Shown here: one piece after another, positions 41,905 to 52,078 of the stretch
How positions within the stretch are numbered: the stretch's first letter is position 1
How the letters are laid out: each line of letters opens with the position of its first letter
Assembly (NCBI RefSeq): GCF_000179235.2
Contig: NZ_CP039373.1
Coordinates: 2,328,554-2,392,553 of the forward strand
Length of the DNA stretch: 64,000 nt
DNA from: Synechococcus sp. CB0101
GTDB lineage: Bacteria > Cyanobacteriota > Cyanobacteriia > PCC-6307 > Cyanobiaceae
Reading direction: 5' to 3'
Notes under the pieces: generated by a model
Told to the model about the DNA's origin: nothing
The model's database searches: none
Seen by the model: only the letters and a program-made list of their open reading frames with translations
Program-made: the position numbers and the translations under genes

Positions 41905-42442
41905 GCTGCCAGCGGGCCAGCAGATGCAGGCGCAAGGCCTCAGCCGCCTGTTCCTCTTCACTGCCGGCCGGCCGAGGCTCCGCCGGTAGCCACCCCAGCC
42001 AGGGCAATCCGTCGGCCCGCCGGCGGTCTTGATCCCAGGGCCCGCCCTGCTGCACCAGCCCCACCAGCGGCACCCCAGCGGCCTGCAACAGGGCGGTATA
42101 GGCCCGGGCTGCACCGGATCCCGCCGCCGCCGCCGGAACCTGCAGCACCACGGCCTGCCGCCAGGCCCCCAGCGCTTCGCACCAACACCCCGGCTGGGGC
42201 AACTCCGCGCCGGGGTCGAGCGCCAGGGGCAACAGCCAACCCGGGGCTTCGCTGGACAGGCTGGCCAGGGCGGCAGAGGCATCGAGCACGCTCTCAGCGC
42301 CCCAGGCGAGCGGCCGCAGGCCCAACAACGCCGCCAGGGGCGCCCCTGCAACGGTGCTCACGCCGCCGGGGGCCACCAGCACCAGGCCCGGCGCAGGCCA
42401 GGCGGGCCGGTGGATTTCAGCGCTGGGGGAGGGCAATGTCAT
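41861..42442 (-). CDS. Hypothetical protein, distantly BioD/P-loop-like
   Basis: 193 residues, Ala/Leu/Pro-rich. The order of strands (APGLVLVAPGG, QAVVLQVPAAAAGSG, GVPLVGLVQQGGPWDQ, LPWLGWLPAEPRP) recalls dethiobiotin-synthase or CobQ-type NTPases, but there is no lysine-containing P-loop, so catalytic activity is doubtful. Convergent overlap of 44 bases with the LCP gene and divergent from prs. Composition is normal for the window. Confidence 0.55.
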   Translation of the reverse strand: MTLPSPSAEIHRPAWPAPGLVLVAPGGVSTVAGAPLAALLGLRPLAWGAESVLDASAALASLSSEAPGWLLPLALDPGAELPQPGCWCEALGAWRQAVVLQVPAAAAGSGAARAYTALLQAAGVPLVGLVQQGGPWDQDRRRADGLPWLGWLPAEPRPAGSEEEQAAEALRLHLLARWQLSSARGAELAHPGL

Positions 42443-42512
42443 CGATCGAGCGCAGCCAGAGATCCGGGCGGCTTCTACGATCGGGGTTCCACCGTTCGCG
42501 CCAGCGGCCGCC

Positions 42513-43508
42513 GTGACCAGTTTCCTGACCGCAGAACGGGTCGATCAGGCGCACGTGGCCCATGACACTCGCCGGCTGCGGCTGTTCAGTGGCACCGCCA
42601 ATCAGGCCCTGGCCCGGGAGATCGGCGCCTACCTGGGGGTTCCCGACGGCCCCCGCGTGATCAAACGCTTTGCCGACGGCGAGCTCTACATCCAGATCCA
42701 GGAATCCATCCGCGGCTGCGATGTGTTTCTGATCCAGCCCACCTGCGCTCCGGTGAACGATCACCTGATGGAGCTGCTGGTGATGGTGGATGCCTGCAAG
42801 CGAGCTTCAGCGCGCCAGATCACCGCGGTGATCCCCTACTACGGCTACGCCCGCGCCGACCGCAAAACCGCCGGCCGCGAATCGATCACCGCCAAGTTGG
42901 TGGCCAATCTGCTCACGGTTTCGGGCGTGGATCGGGTGCTGGCCATGGACCTGCATTCCGCCCAAATCCAGGGTTATTTCGACATTCCCTGCGACCACAT
43001 CTACGGCTCACCGGTCCTGGTGGATTACCTCGCCGGCCGCGACTTCGGCGATGTGGTGGTGGTCTCGCCCGATGTGGGCGGTGTGGCACGGGCGCGGGCC
43101 TTTGCCAAGCAGATGAACGATGCGCCCCTGGCGATCATCGACAAGCGCCGCTCCGGCCACAACGTGGCCGAGAGCCTCACCGTGATCGGCGACGTGGCGG
43201 GCAAGACAGCGATCCTGATCGACGACATGATCGACACCGGCGGCACCATCTGCGCCGGCGCAAGGCTGCTGCGCGAGAACGGCGCCACCCGTGTGCTCGC
43301 CTGCGCCACCCATCCGGTGTTCTCCGGCCCCGCCATCGAACGGCTCTCGGCTCCAGGGCTGTTTGAGGAAGTGATCGTGACGAACTCGATTCCTCTGCCC
43401 GACGATCGCCGCTTCCCGCAGCTGCAGGTGTTGTCGGTGGCCAACATGCTGGGCGAGGCGATCTGGCGCATCCACGACGAGAGCTCCGTGAGCTCGATGT
43501 TCCGTTGA
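42513..43508 (+). CDS. prs: Ribose-phosphate pyrophosphokinase
   Basis: 331 residues from GTG 42513; the frame is open from 42354 but conservation begins at RRLRLFSGTANQALAREIGA. Signatures: FADGELYIQIQESIRG, PYYGYARADRKT, the flexible-loop RRSGHNVAE and the PRPP-binding IDDMIDTGGTICAGA. Makes PRPP for nucleotides, histidine and tryptophan. The stop overlaps the next gene's TTG. Confidence 0.96.
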   Translation: MTSFLTAERVDQAHVAHDTRRLRLFSGTANQALAREIGAYLGVPDGPRVIKRFADGELYIQIQESIRGCDVFLIQPTCAPVNDHLMELLVMVDACKRASARQITAVIPYYGYARADRKTAGRESITAKLVANLLTVSGVDRVLAMDLHSAQIQGYFDIPCDHIYGSPVLVDYLAGRDFGDVVVVSPDVGGVARARAFAKQMNDAPLAIIDKRRSGHNVAESLTVIGDVAGKTAILIDDMIDTGGTICAGARLLRENGATRVLACATHPVFSGPAIERLSAPGLFEEVIVTNSIPLPDDRRFPQLQVLSVANMLGEAIWRIHDESSVSSMFR

Positions 43509-44665
43509 GGAAGGGCGTTCAGAAAGGCGTGAAACGGTGCTGGATCGCAGCAGCGCTGCTCAGCTTGCTGCCCACAGCAGCCTGGGCGGATTCGCGCCGG
43601 GTGGGGGTGTGGCTCACCAACAGCCCCAGCCCCCTCTACTACCAGCCCCAGCGCATCGAACGGGCTGTGGGGGAACTGGCACAGGCTGGCTTCAACACCC
43701 TCTACCCGAATGTGTGGAGCCGCGGCACCACCTTTCACCGCAGCCGCTGGGCACCGGTGGAGCCGGCGCTGCTGCAATCGGGCGCCCGCCACGACCCCAT
43801 CTGCCTGATGACCAGCGCGGCCCATCGCCGCGGCATGCGAGTGATTCCCTGGTTTGAGTACGGCCTGATGGAGCCGGCGGATGCAGCCGTGGTGCGCCAG
43901 AACCCGGAGTGGGTGCTGCAGAAGCGTGATGGCACCACGGCCATGAGCATGCATGGCAAAGACATGGTGTGGCTCAACCCCGCCCACCCCGGCGTGCGCG
44001 ACCGCTTTCTTGGCCTGATCGGCGAGATCGTGCAGCGCTGCAAAGTGGATGGCATCCAGCTGGATGACCACTTCGCCTGGCCGGTGGAGCTGGGCTACGA
44101 CCCGTATACCCGCGCTCTCTACGAGCGAGAACAGGGCGTTCAGCCCCCCGATAACCACACCGACCGCACCTGGATGGTGTGGCGGCGTAAACAGCTGAGC
44201 TCACTGCTGCGGGAGTTGCGGGCCACGCTCAAGCGCAGCGGCCAGGGCAGCCCCTATGTGAGCCTGTCACCGGGACCCTTCCGCTTTGCCTACAACCATT
44301 GGCTGCAGGACTGGGAGCTCTGGGCCCTGGGCGGGCTGATCGATGAGCTGGTGGTGCAGAACTACGCCTATTCACTCAAGGGATACGAACGCGATCTGCA
44401 GCAACCGGCGCTGGTGAAGGCCAGCAGCTGGGGGATCCCCGTGGAGATCGGCATCCTCTCGGGCTTTGGCGGGCGCACCACACCCATGCCCACCCTGAGC
44501 GAGAAGGTGCGGCTGGCCGCCGAGCGGGGCCATGGGGTGATCTATTTCTATTGGGAAGGCCTCTGGGGCCAATACGCCGGGCCCGAGGGCGGAAGCACTC
44601 GCCAACAGGCCCTGGGCCGATTGCACCAGAACCTGTTCAACAGCTCCATGTCGCCTCGGCGTTAG
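43505..44665 (+). CDS. GHL10/DUF187-type glycoside-hydrolase-like lipoprotein or secreted protein
   Basis: 386 residues with TTG start (TTGA overlap with the prs stop). A signal peptide (CWIAAALLSLLPTAAWA) precedes a TIM-barrel domain: RVGVWLTNSPSPLYY, GFNTLYPNVWSRG, RGMRVIPWFEYGLM, MVWLNPAHPGVRDRF and VDGIQLDDHFAWP with the paired Asp. GHL10 proteins cleave peptidoglycan glycan or polysaccharide; activity is not proven. Four-base convergent overlap with pepN. Confidence 0.88.
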   Translation: MRKGVQKGVKRCWIAAALLSLLPTAAWADSRRVGVWLTNSPSPLYYQPQRIERAVGELAQAGFNTLYPNVWSRGTTFHRSRWAPVEPALLQSGARHDPICLMTSAAHRRGMRVIPWFEYGLMEPADAAVVRQNPEWVLQKRDGTTAMSMHGKDMVWLNPAHPGVRDRFLGLIGEIVQRCKVDGIQLDDHFAWPVELGYDPYTRALYEREQGVQPPDNHTDRTWMVWRRKQLSSLLRELRATLKRSGQGSPYVSLSPGPFRFAYNHWLQDWELWALGGLIDELVVQNYAYSLKGYERDLQQPALVKASSWGIPVEIGILSGFGGRTTPMPTLSEKVRLAAERGHGVIYFYWEGLWGQYAGPEGGSTRQQALGRLHQNLFNSSMSPRR

Positions 44666-47359
44666 GCAGCCCCGAGGCACTGCCCCACCACCTCGCGCGT
44701 GTTGGTGGAGAGGGTGGCGGCGGCCAACTGCTCGAGGGCTTCGCGCATGCGGGCGCTGCGCTCGGGCCCGTAGCTCTGCCAACGGCTGAACAGCTTGGCC
44801 ATGCGTGAGGCGGTGATCGGATTGCGCTGATCGAGCTGCGCAATCTGCTCGGCCATGAAGCGATAGCCGCGGCCATCGGCCGCATGAAACTGAGCCACAT
44901 TGCCGGCGAAGCCCCCCAACACGGCGCGAATCGAATTGGGTGCTGCCGGATCGAAGCGCGGATGCTCGAGCAGTGCCTGCACCCGGGCCACGCCATCACC
45001 GAAAGGTGCCGAGGCCTCCAGGGCGAACCAGGCATCCAGGATCACCGGCTTTTCCTGCCAGCGGTCATGGAAGGCCGCCATTGCCGCCGCCCGTTCGGGG
45101 GTGTTGGCATTGCAAGGCCCGAAGGCCCGCCCGGGCCAGGGTCATCGAGGGGCCGCCCACGGCCGCCGCCGCCTCGGCGCGCACGCCCACATCGCCGGCG
45201 GCCACCCGCCAGCTCCAGGCCGTGGCCGTGAGATCGCGGTCACCGACGCCATCGGGCCAGGCCAGCAGCCATTGGGGCCGGCAACGCTCCAGCGTGTGCT
45301 CAAGCGGCTCAGCCAACGCCGTGCCGAAGCGCTGCTGCAGATCCAGCAACGCCTGGAACAGGGCCGGCGGATCGGAACAGCCAGCCGCGGCCACCGCCGC
45401 ATCCTCGAGCTCTGGCAGACCAGGCAGCGCCAACAGCATGCTGCGGTTGGAATCGCACAGGCCCACCTCCGCCAGGATCCGATCGAAGGCCGCCACCAGG
45501 CCTTCTTCCAGTTCTTCGTTGGGGGAGCCGGAGGCCCGCTCCAGCACCGCCTCACGCAGGAGCACCTGACCGGCATCCCAGCGGGCAAAGGGGTCGCTGT
45601 CGCAAGCGAGCAGGTGCAGCAACTCATTGGTGCTGCGTTGCAGCTCCAGCTTCACCGGCGCCGAAAAGCCCCGCAACAACGAGAGGGCTGGCGGGTGGCT
45701 GTAGGGCTCCAGGCCCTCCACACAGATCTGCTGCTCAGGCTGATCAATCACCACCAGCCGGCTGCCATCACCCCAGGCGTGGCTGAGCGACGACGCGCGG
45801 GCCTGTTCCTCGCTTTCACCCTGCAAACGCACCGGCAGCGGTTCGCCCGCCTGGCCCACCAGCCCCAAAACCAGAGGAATCACCAGGGGCTGCTTCTGGG
45901 GTTGGCCAGGGGTGGGTGGGGTGCTCTGACGCACCTGCAGGCGCAGGCTGCCCTGATCCCCATCCCAATGGCGCTCGATCTGCAGCTGTGGAGTCCCGGC
46001 CTGGCTGTACCAATGGCGAAACTGCGCAAAATCGAAGCGCGGCAGGGCGGCCCCTTGGGCCCAGGCCTCCTCGGCCGCATCCTGCATCGCCTGCACAAAG
46101 TCGTTGCAGGTGGCCGCGGTGCCGTCATGACGGCTCACGTACAGAGCCATCCCGCGCATGAAGGTCTCCTCACCCAACAGGGTGTGGAGTACTCGGATCA
46201 CCTCCGATCCCTTTTCATAGATCGTGGTGGTGTAAAAGTTGTCGATCGCCTGGTAGTGATCCGGCTGGATCGGATGTGCCGTTGGCCCGGCATCTTCTCG
46301 AAACTGCGTATTGCGCAGCAACGACACATCCTCGATCCGCTTCACCGCGGCGGAATGCAGATCCGCTGTGAAGCTGGCATCACGAAACACCGTGAGCCCT
46401 TCTTTGAGCGAGAGCTGGAACCAATCCCGGCAGGTGATGCGGTTGCCGGTCCAGTTATGGAAATACTCATGGCCGATCACACTTTCGATCCGCTCCAGCT
46501 CACCATCGGTGGCCGTTGCCGCATCGGCGAGCACCAGCTTGGAATTGAAGATATTGAGGCTCTTGTTCTCCATCGCGCCCATGTTGAAATGGCGCACCGC
46601 CACGATGTTGAACTCATCGAGGTCGTATTCCAGGCCGTAGCGCTGCTCATCCCAGAGCATCGAACGCTTGAGCGAAGCCATCGCATGGGCCGTGAAGGGC
46701 GCATCGCCGGGCTCCACGTGCAAGCGCAGCTGCACCGTGCGGCCGCTGCGGGTGGTGAACTGATCGCGCACCTCCTCCAACTGGCCTGCCACCAGGGCAA
46801 ACAGATAGGAGGGCTTGGGGAAGGGATCGTCCCAAACCGCGAAATGGCGGCCCTCGGGCAAGGGGCCGGTCTCCAGGCAGTTGCCATTGGAGAGCAGCAC
46901 CGGACAACTGGCTTGATCCGCCTCGATGCGCACCCGGAAGCGGCTGAGCAGATCGGGACGATCGGGGTGAAAGGTGATGCGGCGGAAGCCCACCGCCTCG
47001 CACTGGGTGGTGAACATGCCACCACTCACATACAGCCCTTCCAGACTGGTGTTGGTCGCGGGATGAATCCGCACCCGGCTGCGCAGGGAAAACGGCTCCG
47101 CCGGCGGCTGATGCAGCACCAGCCGAGTGGGTTCGAGCGTGTAGGCCTCAGCCGCCAGCGGCACGCCATTGAGCTGGAGCTCCAGCAGCTCGAGTTCCAC
47201 CCCCTGCAGCTCCAGTGGGCCTGGCTCAGCAACCGGGTTGGGTTCGAACTGATACTCGGCCTCCACCAAGGCGTGATCGGCAAACAGCTCAACCGTGAGG
47301 TTGGTGTGGGCGATCAGGCAGGGGGCCGGCCGGTAATCGGCGAGGCGAACGGTGGCCAT
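44662..47359 (-). CDS. pepN: Aminopeptidase N (M1 family), split by one frameshift
   Basis: The main frame (47359 to 45065) carries the substrate-binding GAMENKSLN, zinc motif VIGHEYFHNWTGNRIT and later LSLKEGLTVFRD. After ARAGLRAL near 45112 it turns into out-of-phase sequence and stops at 45065. The frame one base ahead resumes with NANTPERAAAMAAFHDRWQE and continues to the normal C-terminus (LSTNTREVVGQC) at 44662. Removing one base gives a protein of 898 residues, close to the usual PepN length. There is no homopolymer at the break; either a sequencing insertion or a real mutation. Confidence 0.9.
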
Positions 47360-47381
47360 GGCAGGAGCGTGGGGCTCGGGG

Positions 47382-47852
47382 TTATTTCTTGGCGGGAGCG
47401 GGGCTGGCGGCAGGGGCGCTGCTGCGGTTCTTCAACACCTCCTCCACCTTCTTGCGCACATCGGCAGGCACTTCATCCGGGCACACCTCAACGGCACCGA
47501 GCACGGCGGAGTTGATCGCACCCTTGCGCAGCTCTTCAATCGTGAGCGGCTTGGGACCCACCTGGGCGATGGCGCCATCGTGCTGGCCCTGGATCACCTG
47601 GGCGATGGTTTCACCCGCCACAGCCACCGCCTTGTCGAATTCGATGCCGGCAGCCCGGGCGATGCACACATTCAGCGCCCCGATCCGGGTGTAGAGGCTC
47701 ATATCGGCTTCGGATGCCGGTGCAGCCACCGCAGCCACAGGAGCCAGGGTGAGAGCCAGAGGAAGCAGCAGAAGAGCGAGGCGGCTGGCGGAGGAGCGCA
47801 CGCGACAGGAGCGATGTTGCCTAATCCTGCTGCAGAACCAGCCAAACGCCAT
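47382..47852 (-). CDS. Secreted cyanobacterial hypothetical protein
   Basis: Up to 156 residues; the functional start may be the GTG at 47801. A signal peptide (LALLLLPLALTLAPVAAVAA) is followed by a ~90-residue helical region (LNVCIARAAGIEFDKAVAVA; IEELRKGAINSAVLGAVEVC) with two Cys and a Lys/Ala/Pro tail (ASPAPAKK). The C-terminal tail and Cys pair suggest a small periplasmic protein. No function recognised. It ends near the start of pepN. Confidence 0.65.
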   Translation of the reverse strand: MAFGWFCSRIRQHRSCRVRSSASRLALLLLPLALTLAPVAAVAAPASEADMSLYTRIGALNVCIARAAGIEFDKAVAVAGETIAQVIQGQHDGAIAQVGPKPLTIEELRKGAINSAVLGAVEVCPDEVPADVRKKVEEVLKNRSSAPAASPAPAKK

Positions 47853-48436
47853 CAGGCATCCGCCGGCAGCGGCGGCCCGGCCGGCTCAAGGCGAATCTCG
47901 TGGTGCGTTTCCACCAGTTCAAGATTGCCGTCGCACCAGGAGTAGATGGAGCGGGCGCGGAACCGGTCCTGATCCACCAGGCGGATGTGCTCGAGGATGT
48001 CCCACTGCTGGTAATGCGACTCAAACACCAGCTCGTGCTCATCGGCCTGGCGGATCTGGCTCTTGGTGGGAGACCCGCACAGATAGCCGTGACTGCGCCG
48101 CAGCTGATGGCCGCAGAGGGAGGCATCCATCGTGCCTTCGCGCACGTAGCGCGGCTTGATGTCGAAGAAGTCGTATTCCTTTTCCGGCCACCAGGTGAAG
48201 CGATAGCGGGGTTCCGCTTCGGCCTGATCCTCAAAGGTCTGCACCCGCAGCAGCATGTCGACGCGCAGCACCTCGTCGTCAGGGAAGAAGTACTGACGCC
48301 GGGAGCGCCACAGGCCGAGGTTGCGGTTGAACCAACGGCGCAGGGTGTTGTCGAACTGAATACGGCTGCCACGCATCGCCGGCGGCTGGGGCGACACCGG
48401 ATGCACCCGTGTCGCGAGTTCTCGTGGATGGGCCAC
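47852..48436 (-). CDS. Lipocalin-like protein, possibly CpcS/CpeS-related
   Basis: 194 residues with GTG start. The order of an N-terminal helix (DNTLRRWFNRNLGLWRSRRQ), beta strands (DDEVLRVDMLLRVQTF; RYRFTWWPEKEYDFFDIKP) and a final strand (LELVETHHEIRL) resembles the CpcS lipocalin fold of phycobiliprotein lyases, but the usual catalytic wording is not clear. Chromophore attachment is a guess. Divergent from sasA. Confidence 0.55.
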   Translation of the reverse strand: MAHPRELATRVHPVSPQPPAMRGSRIQFDNTLRRWFNRNLGLWRSRRQYFFPDDEVLRVDMLLRVQTFEDQAEAEPRYRFTWWPEKEYDFFDIKPRYVREGTMDASLCGHQLRRSHGYLCGSPTKSQIRQADEHELVFESHYQQWDILEHIRLVDQDRFRARSIYSWCDGNLELVETHHEIRLEPAGPPLPADA

Positions 48437-48541
48437 GGCGTTCCTCTCGACAACGTCTCATCACAGTCGTCATAGCGGGGCTGGTCAGCCCTGCCAAACC
48501 TCATAAGGTGAAAGCACAATTTCTGCAGATTCAGCGCGCCG

Positions 48542-49777
48542 GTGCCAGCCGCAGGGGAACAGTCCCCCGACGAGCCTCAACCCAGCCGCTTCCCCGTCAG
48601 CACAACGTCCCAGCCGCAACAGCGCGGGGACGTGCGCAGGGGGGCAGGCCTTGCCCTGCCCTCCCATCTCGACGGTGATGGTTCGCAGCGCCGCTACCTG
48701 AAACTGCTGCTGGTGGCGGCCCCGCACCACCGCGCCACCCCCGACCTGCGCGGCTTGGTGGCGTTCCTGGAAAACCAGGATTTTGGCTTCGACGTGAGTC
48801 TGGAGATCGCCGATCCAGCCGAACGGCCTGAACTGCTGGAGCTGCATCGGCTGGTGGCCACACCGGCTCTGATCAAGCTCGACCCCACCCCCAAGCAGGT
48901 GTTTGCCGGCAACACCCTCCTGCAGCAGCTGCGCAACTGGCTGCCGCGCTGGCAGCAGCTGGAGGTGGTGAGCGGGCTCGGCATCAGCCTTCGGCCAGCC
49001 GAAAGCGATGGCAGTCGCACCCAGCGCGAACTGCAACTGGAAGATCAGCTGCTGGTGCTGCGCCAAGAGAACGAAACTCTGATCGAACGCCTCCGGGTTC
49101 AGGAGCGGCTGCTGCGGATGGTGGCCCACGAGCTGCGCACCCCGCTCACGGCCTCAAAACTGGCCTTGCAGAGCCTCAAGCTCGGCCAGATCGATGAAAC
49201 CCGCTTCCGCGACGTGCTCGGACGACGTCTCGACGACATCGAGCAACTCTCCAAAGACCTGCTGGAGGTGGGAACCACCCGCTGGGAAGCCCTGTTCAAC
49301 CCGCAGCGCCTCGCCCTGGGCCCCGTTGCGGCGGAGGCGATCCTCGAGCTGGAGAAGCTGTGGGTGGGGCGCGGACTGGAGCTGCTCACCGATATCCCAA
49401 CGGATCTACCGGATGTGTATGCCGATCAGCGCCGCATGCGCCAGGTGCTGCTCAACCTGCTGGAGAACGCCTTCAAGTACACCCCCGACGGCGGCCAGGT
49501 GAGCCTCACGATCCTGCACCGCACCAGCCAGTGGCTACAGATCAGCGTGTGCGACTCGGGGCCGGGCATTCCGCGCGATGAACAGGAACGCATCTTTCTC
49601 GAGCGGGTGCGACTGCCGCAGACCTCCTCCAACACATCAGGGTTTGGCGTGGGGCTGTCGGTGTGCCGGCGTATCACCGAAGTGCACGGTGGCCGGATCT
49701 GGGTGGTGTCCGAGCCGGGTGAAGGCGCCTGCTTCCACTTCACCGTGCCCGTTTGGGACGGCCAAAGCGCCAGCTGA
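48542..49777 (+). CDS. sasA: Clock-associated histidine kinase SasA
   Basis: 411 residues with GTG start. Residues 50-150 are the KaiB-like thioredoxin fold ([31 protein letters not shown]) that binds KaiC. Then an HisKA domain with phospho-acceptor His196 ([19 protein letters not shown]) and a HATPase_c domain ([40 protein letters not shown]). SasA relays KaiC phosphorylation to RpaA. The ~40 N-terminal residues are variable. Confidence 0.95.
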   Translation: MPAAGEQSPDEPQPSRFPVSTTSQPQQRGDVRRGAGLALPSHLDGDGSQRRYLKLLLVAAPHHRATPDLRGLVAFLENQDFGFDVSLEIADPAERPELLELHRLVATPALIKLDPTPKQVFAGNTLLQQLRNWLPRWQQLEVVSGLGISLRPAESDGSRTQRELQLEDQLLVLRQENETLIERLRVQERLLRMVAHELRTPLTASKLALQSLKLGQIDETRFRDVLGRRLDDIEQLSKDLLEVGTTRWEALFNPQRLALGPVAAEAILELEKLWVGRGLELLTDIPTDLPDVYADQRRMRQVLLNLLENAFKYTPDGGQVSLTILHRTSQWLQISVCDSGPGIPRDEQERIFLERVRLPQTSSNTSGFGVGLSVCRRITEVHGGRIWVVSEPGEGACFHFTVPVWDGQSAS

Positions 49778-49790
49778 TTGACGAAGGGCA

Positions 49791-49821
49791 CCTCCGACCC
49801 GTAACTTCATCCCATCGGAGG
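49791..49821 (+). terminator. Possible weak hairpin after sasA
   Basis: CCTCCGA (49791-49797) pairs with TCGGAGG (49815-49821) around a 17-base loop. There is no T tract, so this may be a processing or stability element rather than a terminator. Confidence 0.35.
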
Positions 49822-49885
49822 CGCGGCTGAAAAGCCAGGCAGCACAAGGGCATCGCCCGAATGCTGTTCTCACCACCGAGTCCTA

Positions 49886-49958
49886 GCCCCCATCGTCTAG
49901 AGGCCTAGGACACCTCCCTTTCACGGAGGCGACAGGGGTTCGAATCCCCTTGGGGGTA
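49886..49958 (+). tRNA. tRNA-Glu (anticodon UUC)
   Basis: 73 nt. Acceptor GCCCCCA pairs with TGGGGGT, the anticodon stem-loop CCTCCCTTTCACGGAGG has TTC, and the T arm is AGGGGTTCGAATCCCCT. CCA is not encoded. In cyanobacteria tRNA-Glu also feeds tetrapyrrole synthesis. Confidence 0.97.
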
Positions 49959-49968
49959 TACCGAAAAG

Positions 49969-49990
49969 AGCGGCCTCAGGGCCGCTTTTT
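49969..49990 (+). terminator. Intrinsic terminator of tRNA-Glu
   Basis: Stem AGCGGCC/GGCCGCT with a TCAG loop followed by T5, ten bases after the tRNA. Confidence 0.9.
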
Positions 49991-50084
49991 CGTTGCCGTT
50001 GAGGCGTGAGTGGTGGCATCAGGTCAACGGCGCTCAACCGGCTCTACAAACGATTCACAACGGGCCAAACGCTGAGCCCGCACC

Positions 50085-50126
50085 GTTCAGATCGCCCTGT
50101 CCAGATCGCCCCGTTCAGATCGCCGC
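50085..50126. repeat. Three tandem 14-bp units (GTTCAGATCGCCCY)
   Basis: Units at 50085, 50099 and 50113 read GTTCAGATCGCCCT, GTCCAGATCGCCCC and GTTCAGATCGCCGC. The last covers the stop codon of the SRPBCC gene. The remaining 50001-50084 holds nothing recognisable. Confidence 0.8.
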
Positions 50127-50684
50127 TTCCAGAGAAGCCGAACGTCGCTGGGCTTCCTGCTGCACGGCCCGCAAGTTGGCAGCCAAATCCTCCCGCAGGC
50201 GCTGTTCGATCAAACCGATCGGCATCCCCACACAGCCCTGCACCGTGAGCTCATACAGGAGCGTGGTAGCTCCGGCTTCCACACCGATTTGCCAGGTGCC
50301 CTCAAAGCGGCGGAAATCACCTTTCGCCATCACAAACGAGAGGCGGCGCTCCTCCAGGTGTTCGGTGAGCTCCAGCTGCACGCGGGCCTTGAAGCGCATG
50401 CCCATGAAGGTTTGAGCGCCCTCCTGCTCGAGGCCAACAACGTTGGCTCGGCGCCAGAGCAGCCGCGAACTCTGCAGGTTGGGAATGAAGCGGCTGAGGC
50501 TGTCGTAATCGGTGAGGACTGCCCACAACCATTGAGGGTCGAGGGCAAGGCGCAGGCGCACGGCGAGCCGGCGCGTCCCGCCTGGCAACCGCTCCATCTC
50601 CTGCTGAATGGTGTCGAGCGCACAGGCATCAACCTGCTGCGACTCAGCGCCTTTGGGAGTTGCCGTGAGCTGCGACGAGAGCAA
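50115..50684 (-). CDS. SRPBCC (START-like) family protein
   Basis: 189 residues. The helix-grip fold pattern is clear: RRLAVRLRLALDPQWLWAVL, LTDYDSLSRFIPNLQSSRLL, the central strands RVQLELTEHLEERRLSFVM and WQIGVEAGATTLLYELTVQG, and the long C-terminal helix RLREDLAANLRAVQQEAQRR. This is the cyclase/dehydrase-like group typical of cyanobacteria; the ligand is unknown. Its last codons fall in the 14-bp tandem repeat. Confidence 0.85.
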   Translation of the reverse strand: MLSSQLTATPKGAESQQVDACALDTIQQEMERLPGGTRRLAVRLRLALDPQWLWAVLTDYDSLSRFIPNLQSSRLLWRRANVVGLEQEGAQTFMGMRFKARVQLELTEHLEERRLSFVMAKGDFRRFEGTWQIGVEAGATTLLYELTVQGCVGMPIGLIEQRLREDLAANLRAVQQEAQRRSASLEAAI

Positions 50685-50733
50685 ACCGGCTAGATGACGC
50701 TTTAAGCGCCATAACTTAACGCCCTCAAGCTGA

Positions 50734-51969
<1,236 letters not shown>

Positions 51970-51992
51970 GCTCCTGGTGCGCTCAGGTCTCC

Positions 51993-52017
51993 AGCCCGCC
52001 ACATGGCGGGCTTTTTT
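51993..52017 (+). terminator. Intrinsic terminator after petH
   Basis: AGCCCGCC/GGCGGGCT stem with an ACAT loop and T6, 24 bases after the petH stop. Confidence 0.93.
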
Positions 52018-52078
52018 GTTGCCAACCCATGCGGTGTTGGCTCGGCCTCGTTAAACCTGGAACACGCACGCGTTGCCC

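Noticed and set aside
44900-47515. 871-codon plus-strand open frame
   Set aside because: It is antisense to pepN, which has all M1 motifs. In GC-rich coding DNA, long open frames opposite real genes are expected, and the protein is Arg/Ala/Gln-rich without domains.
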